Positions 1-5,898 are shown, numbered from the stretch's first letter. The stretch is DNA of 6,088 bases from an uncultured Oscillibacter sp. (GCA_910585165.1 CAJUBX010000101.1:1-6088), one strand, 5' to 3'. Numbers and translations: made by a program. The notes: a model not told the origin generated them from the letters alone.

Positions 1-139
1 GTCTGGAGAAAGCTCTTTCCTGTCCATCTTTGATTATTTGCGGATAGGCTCTAAGAATCGGAACAGGAAAAAGCTTGATTTCCTTTGTCCTCTGGGTGAA
101 CGACAAACCGCAGACCTGTGACGGCGGCGCAGATGCTAA
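1..139. other. Gene-free left edge
   Basis: I see no convincing coding region here. Translations in all frames are short or unlike known proteins, and no promoter stands out. The stretch contains the inverted-repeat-like end at 42-54 and ends at the TAA that flanks the MITE. It is probably remnant insertion-sequence DNA or old intergenic sequence. Confidence 0.5.
42..54. repeat. Partial IS5-type inverted-repeat end
   Basis: The bases GGATAGGCTC followed by TAA match the outer ten bases and target-site triplet of the right end of the MITE at 282-302. The inner part of the repeat (TAATTTCG in the MITE) is not conserved here. In orientation this would be the right end of an element lying to the left, mostly outside the window. 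It could also be a decayed solo end. A ten-base match plus TAA, close to two better copies, is suggestive but not proof. Confidence 0.45.
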
Positions 140-299
140 GAGCCTATCCCAAAATTATGCGCACACAGCTTGATTGCATATTTTGCGTCATACTTCGTTG
201 GTTTCCCTTGCCGGGCGACAGCCCGGTAAGCGGAAAACCGCCTCGTCTGACCCAAAATCTGACGGCGCAATCGCGCATACCTAATTTCGGGATAGGCTC
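140..299. mobile_element. 160-bp foldback MITE with IS5-type terminal repeats
   Basis: The element starts with GAGCCTATCCCAAAATTA and ends with TAATTTCGGGATAGGCTC, which are inverted repeats differing at one position in 18. It is flanked on both sides by TAA (137-139 and 300-302), a three-base target duplication of the TNA type made by some IS5-family groups. The inside is also palindromic: CCGGGC (211-216) and GCCCGG (221-226) close a GACA loop almost exactly at the element's midpoint, and the arms pair imperfectly nearly all the way out, for example ATTTTGCGTCATAC against ATTTTGGGTCAGAC on the other strand. It encodes no credible protein. It must have been moved in trans by an IS5-family transposase. 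The preserved ends and target duplication suggest a fairly recent insertion. As RNA it would form one long hairpin. Confidence 0.85.
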
Positions 300-302
300 T
301 AA

Positions 303-665
303 AAAGATTCCTGAAGGCTTGCAAAGAGGAAGAATAACACCGTGGGCTTGTCCTGGCTGATTGATCGGCCGTATCAATGGAGGAAAGGAGAAGGCGGGTA
401 GTCCAGAAAATCCTAATGATGCCAGTGTTTTCTACTGTTTGAATTTGGTGTATCAGGCGAGATGATATCATCAATAAAGTGGATGCACATGGTATGCCGG
501 CACGGTTCTTTAGCAGATTGCAAAATTGCAGCGAAGCTGATGGGGAACTTCAGGCAGAGTATCTTCTGACAGATCGCGGCTATGATACAGCCGCAATCAC
601 TCTGAAAGCAGTCGAAGAAAACATGATACCCGCCATTCTCCCTTTATATAGCTACAGAAAGGAAC
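303..665 (+). pseudogene. Decayed IS5-family DDE transposase fragment
   Basis: Pieces of an IS5-family (IS427-like) transposase can be read in order but in changing frames. At 354-365 WLID carries what should be the first catalytic Asp (363-365). At 458-503 the frame reads RRDDIINKVDAHGMPAR. At 504-550 a frame shifted by one reads GSLADCKIAAKLMGNF, matching the family's ADC..A..L segment. From 551 the earlier frame resumes with QAEYLLTDRGYDT, where the Asp at 572-574 should be the second catalytic residue, followed by a segment ending in RKER that corresponds to the family's IPPKKNRKEQR stretch. The N-terminal DNA-binding part and the whole C-terminus with the catalytic Glu are missing. The 3' end runs into the stop codon of the opposite-strand gene near 652. 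It is not functional. It may be a relative of the enzyme that mobilised the neighbouring MITE, but that link is inference. Confidence 0.8.
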
Positions 666-1086
666 GGATGTCAGACGCCAGTTTTTCCTCTATACTAATC
701 AGGCGCTTGGCGATATTTTTGGATTGCTCGTCCGCCGCCTCGTATTGATTCAGATAACGGTTAAGGGATTTCACTCCCATATTACAGCCGTCGGTCATGA
801 GATTTGCAATGGCTGCGTCGGATCCATTCACAGCCAGCTTCGCGTTGGTCTTCATCCACGACATGCCTTTGGCGATAGGACTCGGGTCCTTTCCGCCGTC
901 GTGGTAACGATGCAGCAATTCCTCAATCTCATTTTTCAGGTTCTCGTGGTTGGACATGCATTCCGTTAAGCGGCGGCGCAGGTTATTTTCATTGACGTAT
1001 TCCAGGACCTCGTGGATGGATGCGATGCCCATTTTTACGCCCGCGTCGCATTCTCTCAGCAATCTCACCGTATCCTGCTCTATCAA
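652..1086 (-). CDS. Four-helix-type protein of unknown function
   Basis: This 144-residue protein is soluble, with no signal peptide or membrane segment. It is rich in Leu, Glu, Lys and Asn in heptad-like spacing, which suggests a helical bundle. Its overall plan resembles the ferritin-like DUF2383/PA2169 proteins. Recognisable blocks are LLRECDAGVKMG near the start, NHENLKNEIEELLHRYHDGGKDP in the middle (written here only as a landmark, with its His residues), PIAKGMSWMKTNAKLAV, and TDGCNMGVKSLNRYLNQY toward the end. Similar small proteins occur in clostridia, but I know of no established function. A TTG start at 1086 is preferred because GGGAG (1097-1101) lies ten bases upstream. An in-frame GTG at 1095 is only one base from that site. 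The gene is on the same strand as the chemoreceptor, about 100 bases after it, so read-through is possible. The last codons adjoin transposase debris, but the C-terminus looks complete. Confidence 0.8.
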   Translation of the reverse strand: MIEQDTVRLLRECDAGVKMGIASIHEVLEYVNENNLRRRLTECMSNHENLKNEIEELLHRYHDGGKDPSPIAKGMSWMKTNAKLAVNGSDAAIANLMTDGCNMGVKSLNRYLNQYEAADEQSKNIAKRLISIEEKLASDIRSFL

Positions 1087-1096
1087 AAGAATCACG

Positions 1097-1103
1097 CTCC
1101 CTT
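1097..1103 (-). promoter_or_regulatory. Shine-Dalgarno site deciding a TTG start
   Basis: On the minus strand this reads AAGGGAG. It is ten bases before the TTG at 1086 but only one base before the GTG at 1095, so normal ribosome spacing favours TTG. Confidence 0.55.
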
Positions 1104-1124
1104 CGTATTCGGGAATAGTATGTC

Positions 1125-1196
1125 CGAAAAGGCTGAGAAAAACCGGGCGCGGTTATAGTGGCGAAAAGGCTGAGCCCTGCCCGGCGGCGGTTATAG
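1125..1196. repeat. Two-copy tandem repeat after the chemoreceptor gene
   Basis: The 13-mer CGAAAAGGCTGAG occurs at 1125-1137 and 1162-1174, and GGTTATAG at 1151-1158 and 1189-1196. The two blocks are therefore repeated with a period of 37 to 38 bases, with a changed centre and a one-base length difference. The right-hand copy contains the stop codon of the chemoreceptor (1191-1193). It looks like an old tandem duplication of the gene's 3' end. Whether it has any function is unknown. Confidence 0.7.
1138..1154 (-). terminator. Possible weak terminator of the SBP-receptor operon
   Basis: On the minus strand AACCG, loop CGCC and CGGTT form a five-base-pair stem followed directly by further T residues (1142-1138 are all A on the plus strand). 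It lies 37 bases after the receptor stop codon. The stem is short, so termination would be partial at best, leaving read-through into the 652-1086 gene. Confidence 0.35.
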
Positions 1197-2777
1197 ATTT
1201 GCAAAGACCTCCACCTGGTGCTGCAGTCCGCCTGCAATCGCCTGGCCGGCGTCCATCTCGCCGACTATGCCGGCCAGGTCTTCAACCAGAATGCGGGTGC
1301 TGCCCACAACGCCGGTAACGCCGGAGGCGGCGCCGTCCACCGCGCCGGAGATGCCGGAAATGGAGCCGGAAATTTCCTCCATGGCGGTTCGGAGCCGGTC
1401 CGCCTGACGGTGGAAGGACTCCATGGATTGATGGATGTAAGCGGCGTCCTCCCGGTACTGCTGCCCGGACTGGACTGACTGCGCCAGCTGCTGGGAGACC
1501 GTTTGCCCCAGACAGTCCGCCAGCTCCCGGGCGCTGGTGGCAAGGTACTTAACTGCGCCGGTGACGACTCCGCTGACCTCCTGGATGTGCCCGGCAGCCT
1601 CTCCACACGCGTCTGCCAAATGCCGGATTTCCTGCGCCACCACGGCAAAGCCGTGGCCTGCGGCCCCGGCCCGGGCGGCCTCAACGGAGGCGTTGATGGC
1701 GATGAGATCGGTGGAGGAGGAAATGGAGAGAATATCCTGAGTCAAAATGCTGATTTGATCCACGCTCCGGCTTTGCTCAATGGCCCGGTTCAGGGCGGAC
1801 AGGATTTCCTCCGTTCGGGCCTGTACGTTTTCCATCTCCTGCCGGGCGGACTGCTCCATCTGCTCGGACCGGTCCCGCATTCCCAGGGAATAGCGGCTCA
1901 GGGCGGCGCAGGCGTCCGTCATCTGCTCCGCCTCCTCCTGTGTGCGTCCGGCGCTGGAGGTGATATCGGCCGTGTTCCGGGAGATTTCTCCCAGAGCGGC
2001 AGAGAGCTGCTCCGTCAGTCTGAAGAGCTTTCGGGCGCTGCCGGAGGAGGTCTCGGTCCGGCCCCGGATTTTGCCCACCACCCGGTTGAGGGAGCCGGAG
2101 CTGTTTTGCAGGGTATCCATGGCGTTTCGAATAGGGGCGACCACGTATCTGCGGATAATCCGCAGGGCCGCCCACACCAGAAGGACTCCCACTGTCAGGG
2201 CGGCGGCGCTGATAATCAGCGAGCTGACGTATACCGCAAAAAGGCGGCTCTGCGCGGCCTCCGCCTGGGCGCTGGCCGAGGCGGAAAGCGTGTCGATGCC
2301 ACGCTCCGCCGCGCCGCTGTGAGCCGCCACTTCTCCGTTGGCGATGGCGTAAGCATCCTGGGTCTTGCTGTCGGCGCTGGCGCAGACCAGATGGACCAGG
2401 GCGTGCTTGAAGTCGGCGTAGTCGCTGAGCAGGCTCTCATAGGTTGCCCGGTCCGGTTCGGATACAAAGCGCTCATATTCCGCCAGCTGTCCGTCCAGCG
2501 CCGCTTCCTCCGCTTTAATCTCCTGCACCAGCTGGATCATGGAGGCGTGATCCGCCGCCACGATGTGAGACAGGGAGAGGCGGTGGAGGTCCATCATTGA
2601 CCGGCGGATTTCCTCCAGGCTGGACTTCCCGGCCATATACTCGTCCACAATGACTCCGGCGTTGGCGTGAACGTTGTTGATGCTGAACACTGCCAGAAAG
2701 TTGGACAGAAGTATGACCAGCCCCAGCAGAGCTACCGGCAGAATCAGCCGCTGCTGCAAGGTGAGTTTTTCCTTCAT
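1191..2777 (-). CDS. Methyl-accepting chemotaxis protein
   Basis: This is a 528-residue membrane chemoreceptor. A short cytoplasmic start is followed by TM1 (about 11-33), an extracellular helical region (about 34-179) resembling the 4HB ligand-binding family, and TM2 (about 180-206). A proline-containing HAMP-like linker (APIRNAM, 214-220) and a long coiled-coil signalling domain follow. The CheA/CheW-contacting hairpin tip is plain at about 351-387: STDLIAINASVEAARAG, then GHGFAVVAQEIRHLA. The HAMP region is weak in sequence, and no C-terminal CheR-tethering pentapeptide is present. The start at 2777 is chosen because GGGAGG lies seven bases upstream and the hydrophobic anchor follows at once. 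The open frame runs on to 3086, but that part is antisense to the neighbouring gene. It lies 14 bases after the solute-binding lipoprotein gene, so the two are surely cotranscribed. The receptor probably senses that protein in its loaded state, as Tar does with MalE. The actual ligand is unknown. Confidence 0.95.
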   Translation of the reverse strand: MKEKLTLQQRLILPVALLGLVILLSNFLAVFSINNVHANAGVIVDEYMAGKSSLEEIRRSMMDLHRLSLSHIVAADHASMIQLVQEIKAEEAALDGQLAEYERFVSEPDRATYESLLSDYADFKHALVHLVCASADSKTQDAYAIANGEVAAHSGAAERGIDTLSASASAQAEAAQSRLFAVYVSSLIISAAALTVGVLLVWAALRIIRRYVVAPIRNAMDTLQNSSGSLNRVVGKIRGRTETSSGSARKLFRLTEQLSAALGEISRNTADITSSAGRTQEEAEQMTDACAALSRYSLGMRDRSEQMEQSARQEMENVQARTEEILSALNRAIEQSRSVDQISILTQDILSISSSTDLIAINASVEAARAGAAGHGFAVVAQEIRHLADACGEAAGHIQEVSGVVTGAVKYLATSARELADCLGQTVSQQLAQSVQSGQQYREDAAYIHQSMESFHRQADRLRTAMEEISGSISGISGAVDGAASGVTGVVGSTRILVEDLAGIVGEMDAGQAIAGGLQHQVEVFANL

Positions 2778-2784
2778 GTGGATT

Positions 2785-2790
2785 CCTCCC
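2785..2790 (-). promoter_or_regulatory. Ribosome binding site of the chemoreceptor
   Basis: GGGAGG on the minus strand sits seven bases before the ATG at 2777, inside the 14-base gap after the solute-binding protein's stop codon. It fixes the receptor start and argues against the longer open frame reaching 3086. Confidence 0.85.
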
Positions 2791-2791
2791 A

Positions 2792-4030
2792 TTATCGAGA
2801 CATGATATTCTCCGCCATACGGTCCAGCTGGGCCTGGAGGGACGCGCCGGAGGGATTCCCCTCCGCCATGCTGGAGGCGAATTCCGTCACGGGGGACCAG
2901 AAGCTTCCGCCGATCCGCTGGAGCTGGGAAAATTCGGACTGGGCCAGCAGGGCGGCGATGGCGGCGGAATTTTGAACCTCCGGCGAGGCCGCGGCGGCGC
3001 TGTTGGAGGGCCCCTGTCCCCGGCGCTCGAAGCGCAGACGCTGGTTCTCCTCGCTGGTAATCCACTCCGCCAGCCGGGCCGCCCATTCCGGGAAGGCGGA
3101 ATAGGCGTTTACGCCGATCAGCTTGCAGCCGGAGAAAGAGGCCATCTGCACCTGCTGCCCCTTACAGGTAAAGGTTGGGAGCTTGACGGCCCCGGCGCCG
3201 GCGCCCCAGGCCTCCTGGACAGCCGCGGCGTTCCAGATGCCGCTGACGCCGGCGATGACCGAGCCGTCCCGGACGCCCTTTACAAAATCCTCGTCGGTTC
3301 TGCTGGAGAAGGCGGGGCTGGCGGCAATGGACAGCATGGCCTGCGCCACGTCCACGCCGGTGATGGGCCCCTCCGTGCTGTTCCAGGTGCAGTAGTTGGT
3401 CAGGCCGTCCGGATTCAGCCCCACCGTCAGCCCGGTGTTGCCGAAAAAGGCGTAAACATACCACGCCGAGGTCCAGTCCATGGCGAATTTTCCCCCGGCC
3501 TCCTCTGCGGCGGCCAGAATGCCGTCCGTGGTCCGGACATCCTCCGGGTCGAAAAAGTCTTTGTTATAGTAGAGGAAATACCCGTTGTCCGCCGTCAGGG
3601 GATAGGCGTACAGGGTCCCGCCCACGCTGGCGGCCTCCACGGCGGCGGACAGGTTTTCCGCCCGGATGGACGCCGCGTTTTCAACAGGGTCCAGCGCTCC
3701 GGCGGCGGCCAGCGCAGCCACCTGATCGTCGGCAAAGGTGAAGACGTCCGCCCCGTTTTCCAAGTCCCCCAGCAGGACGTCCTTGCAGCTGGATTCACTC
3801 TGCGGCTGGCAGGTGATTTGGAGGTCGGCCTGCCCGGCGTAGCGGGAGCAAAAGGCGGCGGCGATCTCCTGCAAAAGCGCCATGTCCTCTTCCGCGCCCC
3901 AGACGGTGAGCTCCACGGCTTGCTGCCTGGTTTCGTCCTCACCGCCGCTTTCTGCTTCCTGCCGCCCGCAGGAGACCGGCAAAAGGAGCAGAGCGATGAA
4001 TGGAAGCATGAGCAACGCCCGTTTTTTCAT
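2792..4030 (-). CDS. Extracellular solute-binding lipoprotein, family 1 (MalE-like)
   Basis: This 412-residue protein has a type II signal peptide: MKKR, a hydrophobic run, then PVSCG, so Cys21 would be lipidated and the mature protein tethered outside the membrane. The Pro at the -3 position of the lipobox is unusual. A low-complexity linker rich in Glu, Gly and Gln (22-38) precedes the two-lobed binding fold. Family hallmarks are ELTVWGAEEDMALL (40-53), the GADVFTFADDQVAAL stretch (93-107) and YAYPLTADNGYFLYYNKDFF (141-160), as in maltose and oligosaccharide binders. The start at 4030 is chosen for the signal peptide and for AAAGGT eight bases upstream. No ABC permease or ATPase gene is adjacent. 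Instead a chemoreceptor gene follows after 14 bases, so the likely job is ligand capture for chemotaxis, though it could also serve a transporter encoded elsewhere. A carbohydrate ligand is inferred from family resemblance only. Confidence 0.93.
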   Translation of the reverse strand: MKKRALLMLPFIALLLLPVSCGRQEAESGGEDETRQQAVELTVWGAEEDMALLQEIAAAFCSRYAGQADLQITCQPQSESSCKDVLLGDLENGADVFTFADDQVAALAAAGALDPVENAASIRAENLSAAVEAASVGGTLYAYPLTADNGYFLYYNKDFFDPEDVRTTDGILAAAEEAGGKFAMDWTSAWYVYAFFGNTGLTVGLNPDGLTNYCTWNSTEGPITGVDVAQAMLSIAASPAFSSRTDEDFVKGVRDGSVIAGVSGIWNAAAVQEAWGAGAGAVKLPTFTCKGQQVQMASFSGCKLIGVNAYSAFPEWAARLAEWITSEENQRLRFERRGQGPSNSAAAASPEVQNSAAIAALLAQSEFSQLQRIGGSFWSPVTEFASSMAEGNPSGASLQAQLDRMAENIMSR

Positions 4031-4052
4031 AGGATCATACCTTTCGGATAAA

Positions 4053-4083
4053 GTAACGGCGCACATGGTTTAACGCCGTGTAC
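4053..4083. promoter_or_regulatory. Inverted repeat in the operon leader (candidate operator)
   Basis: ACGGCG (4056-4061) and CGCCGT (4074-4079) are perfect inverted arms around a 12-base spacer. Pairing extends to GTA and TAC outside a single bulged base. The repeat lies between the predicted transcription start (about 4100) and the ribosome site, so it could be a repressor operator or an RNA hairpin in the leader. No regulator is encoded nearby, and chance is possible for arms this short. Confidence 0.45.
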
Positions 4084-4106
4084 AGGCTCACGGCCAAAGC
4101 AAGGGT

Positions 4107-4135
4107 ATTATACCATTATTCTCTCTGCTTGGCAA
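4107..4135 (-). promoter_or_regulatory. Sigma-A-type promoter of the SBP-receptor operon
   Basis: On the minus strand TTGCCA (4135-4130) and a perfect TATAAT (4112-4107) are separated by exactly 17 bases. This predicts a start near 4100 and a leader of about 70 bases. The operon thus appears to use the housekeeping sigma factor. I found no flagellar sigma-D pattern (TAAA, about 15-16 bases, CCGATA) in this leader. Confidence 0.8.
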
Positions 4136-4310
4136 CCGCTGAAAATACGGATACGAGGGACCAAGGCGCCTTGATCTATGGTGCGGACGCCGCTCGGAGC
4201 TCCTGCAGCTGCTTCACCCTTTTGTGGGCGCGGAACGCACGGCAGGCCGTGCCGGTTTACCGCCGGTTGAGCATAAAGAGCAGCCTGTAAAACAGCAGAG
4301 CCATTAAGTT
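4136..4310. other. Intergenic stretch without a supported gene
   Basis: I find nothing here that I would call a gene. The open frame at 4078-4290 on the plus strand lacks a ribosome site, overlaps the promoter, and matches no family I know. Several short palindromes occur, such as AAGGCGCCTT, but no clear terminator pairs with them. Confidence 0.5.
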
Positions 4311-4339
4311 AAGACCCCGCCGCTAAACGGCGGGGTCTT
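4311..4339. terminator. Isolated strong hairpin, possible terminator
   Basis: AAGACCCCGCCG and CGGCGGGGTCTT form a perfect 12-base-pair stem around a five-base CTAAA loop. The form is typical of clostridial intrinsic terminators, but there is no real T-run on either side (TTGACTTG on plus, AACTTAAT on minus). No gene ends next to it on either strand, so it may be the terminator of a gene that has since decayed, or a structure with another role. Confidence 0.5.
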
Positions 4340-4365
4340 GACTTGCACCAAATGGTCGTTATTTA

Positions 4366-4383
4366 GAGCCTATCCCGAAATTA
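4366..4383. repeat. Solitary IS5-type/MITE terminal repeat
   Basis: GAGCCTATCCCGAAATTA is identical over all 18 bases to the reverse complement of the MITE's right end (282-299). It is preceded by TTA, which fits a TNA target. It is oriented as a left end, with the element's body to the right, but no matching right end is found before the fliB terminator and the inner sequence differs from the MITE. It is probably the remains of a truncated element. Confidence 0.75.
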
Positions 4384-4582
4384 AAAATGAACAGAGAAGA
4401 GTCTGCGCCAGACAATAATAGCGCAGGACATCCGGCGGCTGAAGCTCTACAATATGCTGCCTGTGATATAAAAAGAAGTACCGGCCTGGTCCGCCCCTGC
4501 GGGAGCGGCGCGCCGCCCTGTGCGGCATGACTGCATAAAAAGAGCCTCTTTGGCGTCTGGTGGCAGAAGCCCGGGCTTTCGT
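4384..4582. other. Intergenic stretch, probably IS remnant
   Basis: I see no supported gene. Short open frames exist: 4387-4530 on plus, 47 residues; 4528-4370 on minus, 52 residues ending inside the terminal repeat; and a 26-residue piece at 4391-4471 on plus ending in KLYNMLPVI. None has a ribosome site or a family I recognise. GC-only palindromes (GCGGCGCGCCGC near 4505, AAGCCCGGGCTT at 4567-4578) are present. The left part may be the inside of the truncated element that starts at 4366. Confidence 0.45.
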
Positions 4583-4615
4583 AAAAGCAGGTCCATCCGT
4601 TTCCGGATGGACCTG
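4583..4615 (-). terminator. Intrinsic terminator of fliB
   Basis: CAGGTCCATCCG (4588-4599) and CGGATGGACCTG (4604-4615) form a perfect 12-base-pair stem around a four-base loop, starting three bases after the fliB stop codon. On the minus strand it is followed by CTTTTAC, a short U-tract. Confidence 0.8.
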
Positions 4616-4618
4616 TCC

Positions 4619-5842
4619 TTATCCCGCCAAGAGGATCGCCATATGGGCTAGGGTGGCGTTGTCGTTTTGGAACAGCTCGTCCCGAATCTGGTTGCGGAAC
4701 TTCTGGTTATGAATCAGGCCCCGGCTGGCGAAAACCGTCAGGCGGAACAGCTCCTCCTTGTCCCCGGAGGCCCCCTCCCGGCAGCTCATGACCGCCAGGA
4801 AACGATAGAAGCTGTACAAATTGCAAAAATTCACATAGCTTTTCCAAAGCGTCTCCGCCGTGGAGGTGTCCGGGAGGACATGGTAGAACAACAGGGCTAC
4901 CATCAGGTTCTCCATGAAATACGCCTTATCCGCGAAGCGCTCCTCGTACCGGGCCCGGGCCTCCTGCCAGGGGCCCAGCGGGATGGTAACGTCCACGCTG
5001 AATCCCTCCTGCGTCATCTGCGTGCAGAGGCTTTGGATTATCTCCGTCTGGACCGTAGTGAAATCCCGCCCGCGGACCTGCGCCTCTGTCAGTACCCGCA
5101 GGGCGTTGCTCAAGAATTTTTCCAGGGCGCGGCGGCTCCCGTCCGGCTCCGGCGCGTCCTCCGCTTCCATCAGGGCCCTGGCACGCCGCCGCCAGGCCGC
5201 CATGTCCGTCTCCCCCTCCGCCAGGGGCTTGAGGCCCATGCCCATCAGCAGCAGCCGGGAGGGCAGGGAAAACCGCCGGTTTTGAAGCATGTCCACACAC
5301 CACTCCCGGATCAGCGGAAAATAAGGGGCCAAAGGCTGGTCCTCCGGGCAGCGGATCCCCTTGACCTCCTCTCTGGACAGGGGATCGGAGCGGAATTCCA
5401 CTCCCTCCGGCAGGTTCCACAGCAGCTCCAGCACCCCCTCGCAGGCGGGGCTCAGGGAGCGCTCCAAATATCCGGCGGTGTAGTCCCTGCTCCGGGGAAA
5501 AATGCGGCAGACCTGGGGGAGGGCCTCATGCCCCTTCTCCGCCTGGAGAAGGCAGAGCCCGTCCTCCCGCAGCAGGGGACACGCCCCGCCGCTCATATCG
5601 AACTCCCCGTAATGCCCAAAGGGCGGGTCCTTCCGTATGCGGCGGAGGCCGTCCCCCAGCCGGGCGTTCAGCTCCGGGGAGCCCTCCTGCCGTTTTAAGC
5701 GCAGGTAATCCTTTTTGTCAAAGCTGATCCGCCAGCCCTTGCAGCAGGAATAGCGGCAGTCCGCCGCCAGGCAGCGGAAGTCGTCGTAACAGGCGGGGCG
5801 CAGGTCCTGCGTCACCAGGACCTTCTGGGGTTGTTCGGACAT
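4619..5842 (-). CDS. fliB: Flagellin lysine N-methylase FliB
   Basis: This 407-residue cytoplasmic enzyme methylates lysine side chains of flagellin. The family hallmark is a set of cysteines that probably forms a metal cluster, as in the CxxxCxxC-type YkgJ proteins. Here they are Cys24, Cys29 and the pair Cys33-Cys34 in FRCLAADCRYSCCKGW, then Cys88 and Cys97 in the ACPLL..DGLCLL block, Cys112 in VCRIFPR, and Cys134 in SPACEG. The long C-terminal part is helical and less conserved. The length is normal for the family. The start at 5842 has GGAGG seven bases upstream. It lies directly downstream of a flagellin gene on the same strand, the usual place for this enzyme. A strong terminator sits between the two and no separate promoter is visible, so expression may depend on read-through from the flagellin gene. 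The gene looks intact. Confidence 0.93.
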   Translation of the reverse strand: MSEQPQKVLVTQDLRPACYDDFRCLAADCRYSCCKGWRISFDKKDYLRLKRQEGSPELNARLGDGLRRIRKDPPFGHYGEFDMSGGACPLLREDGLCLLQAEKGHEALPQVCRIFPRSRDYTAGYLERSLSPACEGVLELLWNLPEGVEFRSDPLSREEVKGIRCPEDQPLAPYFPLIREWCVDMLQNRRFSLPSRLLLMGMGLKPLAEGETDMAAWRRRARALMEAEDAPEPDGSRRALEKFLSNALRVLTEAQVRGRDFTTVQTEIIQSLCTQMTQEGFSVDVTIPLGPWQEARARYEERFADKAYFMENLMVALLFYHVLPDTSTAETLWKSYVNFCNLYSFYRFLAVMSCREGASGDKEELFRLTVFASRGLIHNQKFRNQIRDELFQNDNATLAHMAILLAG

Positions 5843-5849
5843 AGGTTGG

Positions 5850-5854
5850 CCTCC
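5850..5854 (-). promoter_or_regulatory. Ribosome binding site of fliB
   Basis: GGAGG on the minus strand is seven bases before the ATG at 5842. It lies only 15 bases beyond the last T of the flagellin terminator's U-tract. Confidence 0.8.
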
Positions 5855-5869
5855 GTTTTCTTAAAATTC

Positions 5870-5898
5870 AAAAAGGGGCGGGCCGAAGCCCGCCCCTT
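5870..5898 (-). terminator. Strong intrinsic terminator of the flagellin gene
   Basis: On the minus strand GGGGCGGGC and GCCCGCCCC pair perfectly around a TTCG tetraloop (nine GC-rich pairs, extendable by two A-T pairs). A TTTTT run and then GAATTTT follow. This is a textbook rho-independent terminator 44 bases after the flagellin stop codon. Confidence 0.92.

Noticed and set aside
136..474. Minus-strand open frame of 112 codons over the MITE and transposase remnant
   Set aside because: Most of it is the palindromic MITE read as protein. Such frames arise wherever the element inserts and are not evidence of a gene.
1125..1196. CRISPR-like repeat
   Set aside because: There are only two diverged copies, with no spacers and no cas genes.
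1503..2600. Long plus-strand open frame (365 codons) across the chemoreceptor
   Set aside because: It is antisense to a clear chemoreceptor in GC-rich DNA, its translation is Gly/Arg/Pro-rich low-complexity sequence, and it shows no family.
2778..3086. N-terminal extension of the chemoreceptor up to 3086
   Set aside because: The extra residues are an out-of-frame copy of the solute-binding gene, and the good ribosome site plus membrane anchor place the start at 2777.
2972..4051. Long plus-strand open frame (359 codons) across the solute-binding protein
   Set aside because: It mirrors the real gene's codon usage on the other strand and shows no recognisable domain.
4031..4066. N-terminal extension of the solute-binding protein to 4066
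   Set aside because: It would put 12 residues before a normal MKKR signal peptide, and the ATG at 4030 has its own ribosome site.
4078..4290. Plus-strand open frame of 70 codons
   Set aside because: It runs through the operon promoter, has no ribosome site and resembles no family.
4257..4304. Minus-strand mini-frame MALLFYRLLFMLNRR, followed after its stop by a coding-like stretch ending in QLQELRAASAP
   Set aside because: It has no ribosome site and only 15 codons before a stop. It may be the trace of a decayed small gene but cannot be supported.
4338..4365. Possible plus-strand promoter with TTGACT as -35
   Set aside because: The -10 position at 16-17 bases spacing (TATTTA or ATTTAG) is poor, and no gene follows.
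4667..5698. Long plus-strand open frame (343 codons) across fliB
   Set aside because: It is antisense to fliB, whose cysteine motifs and context are unambiguous.
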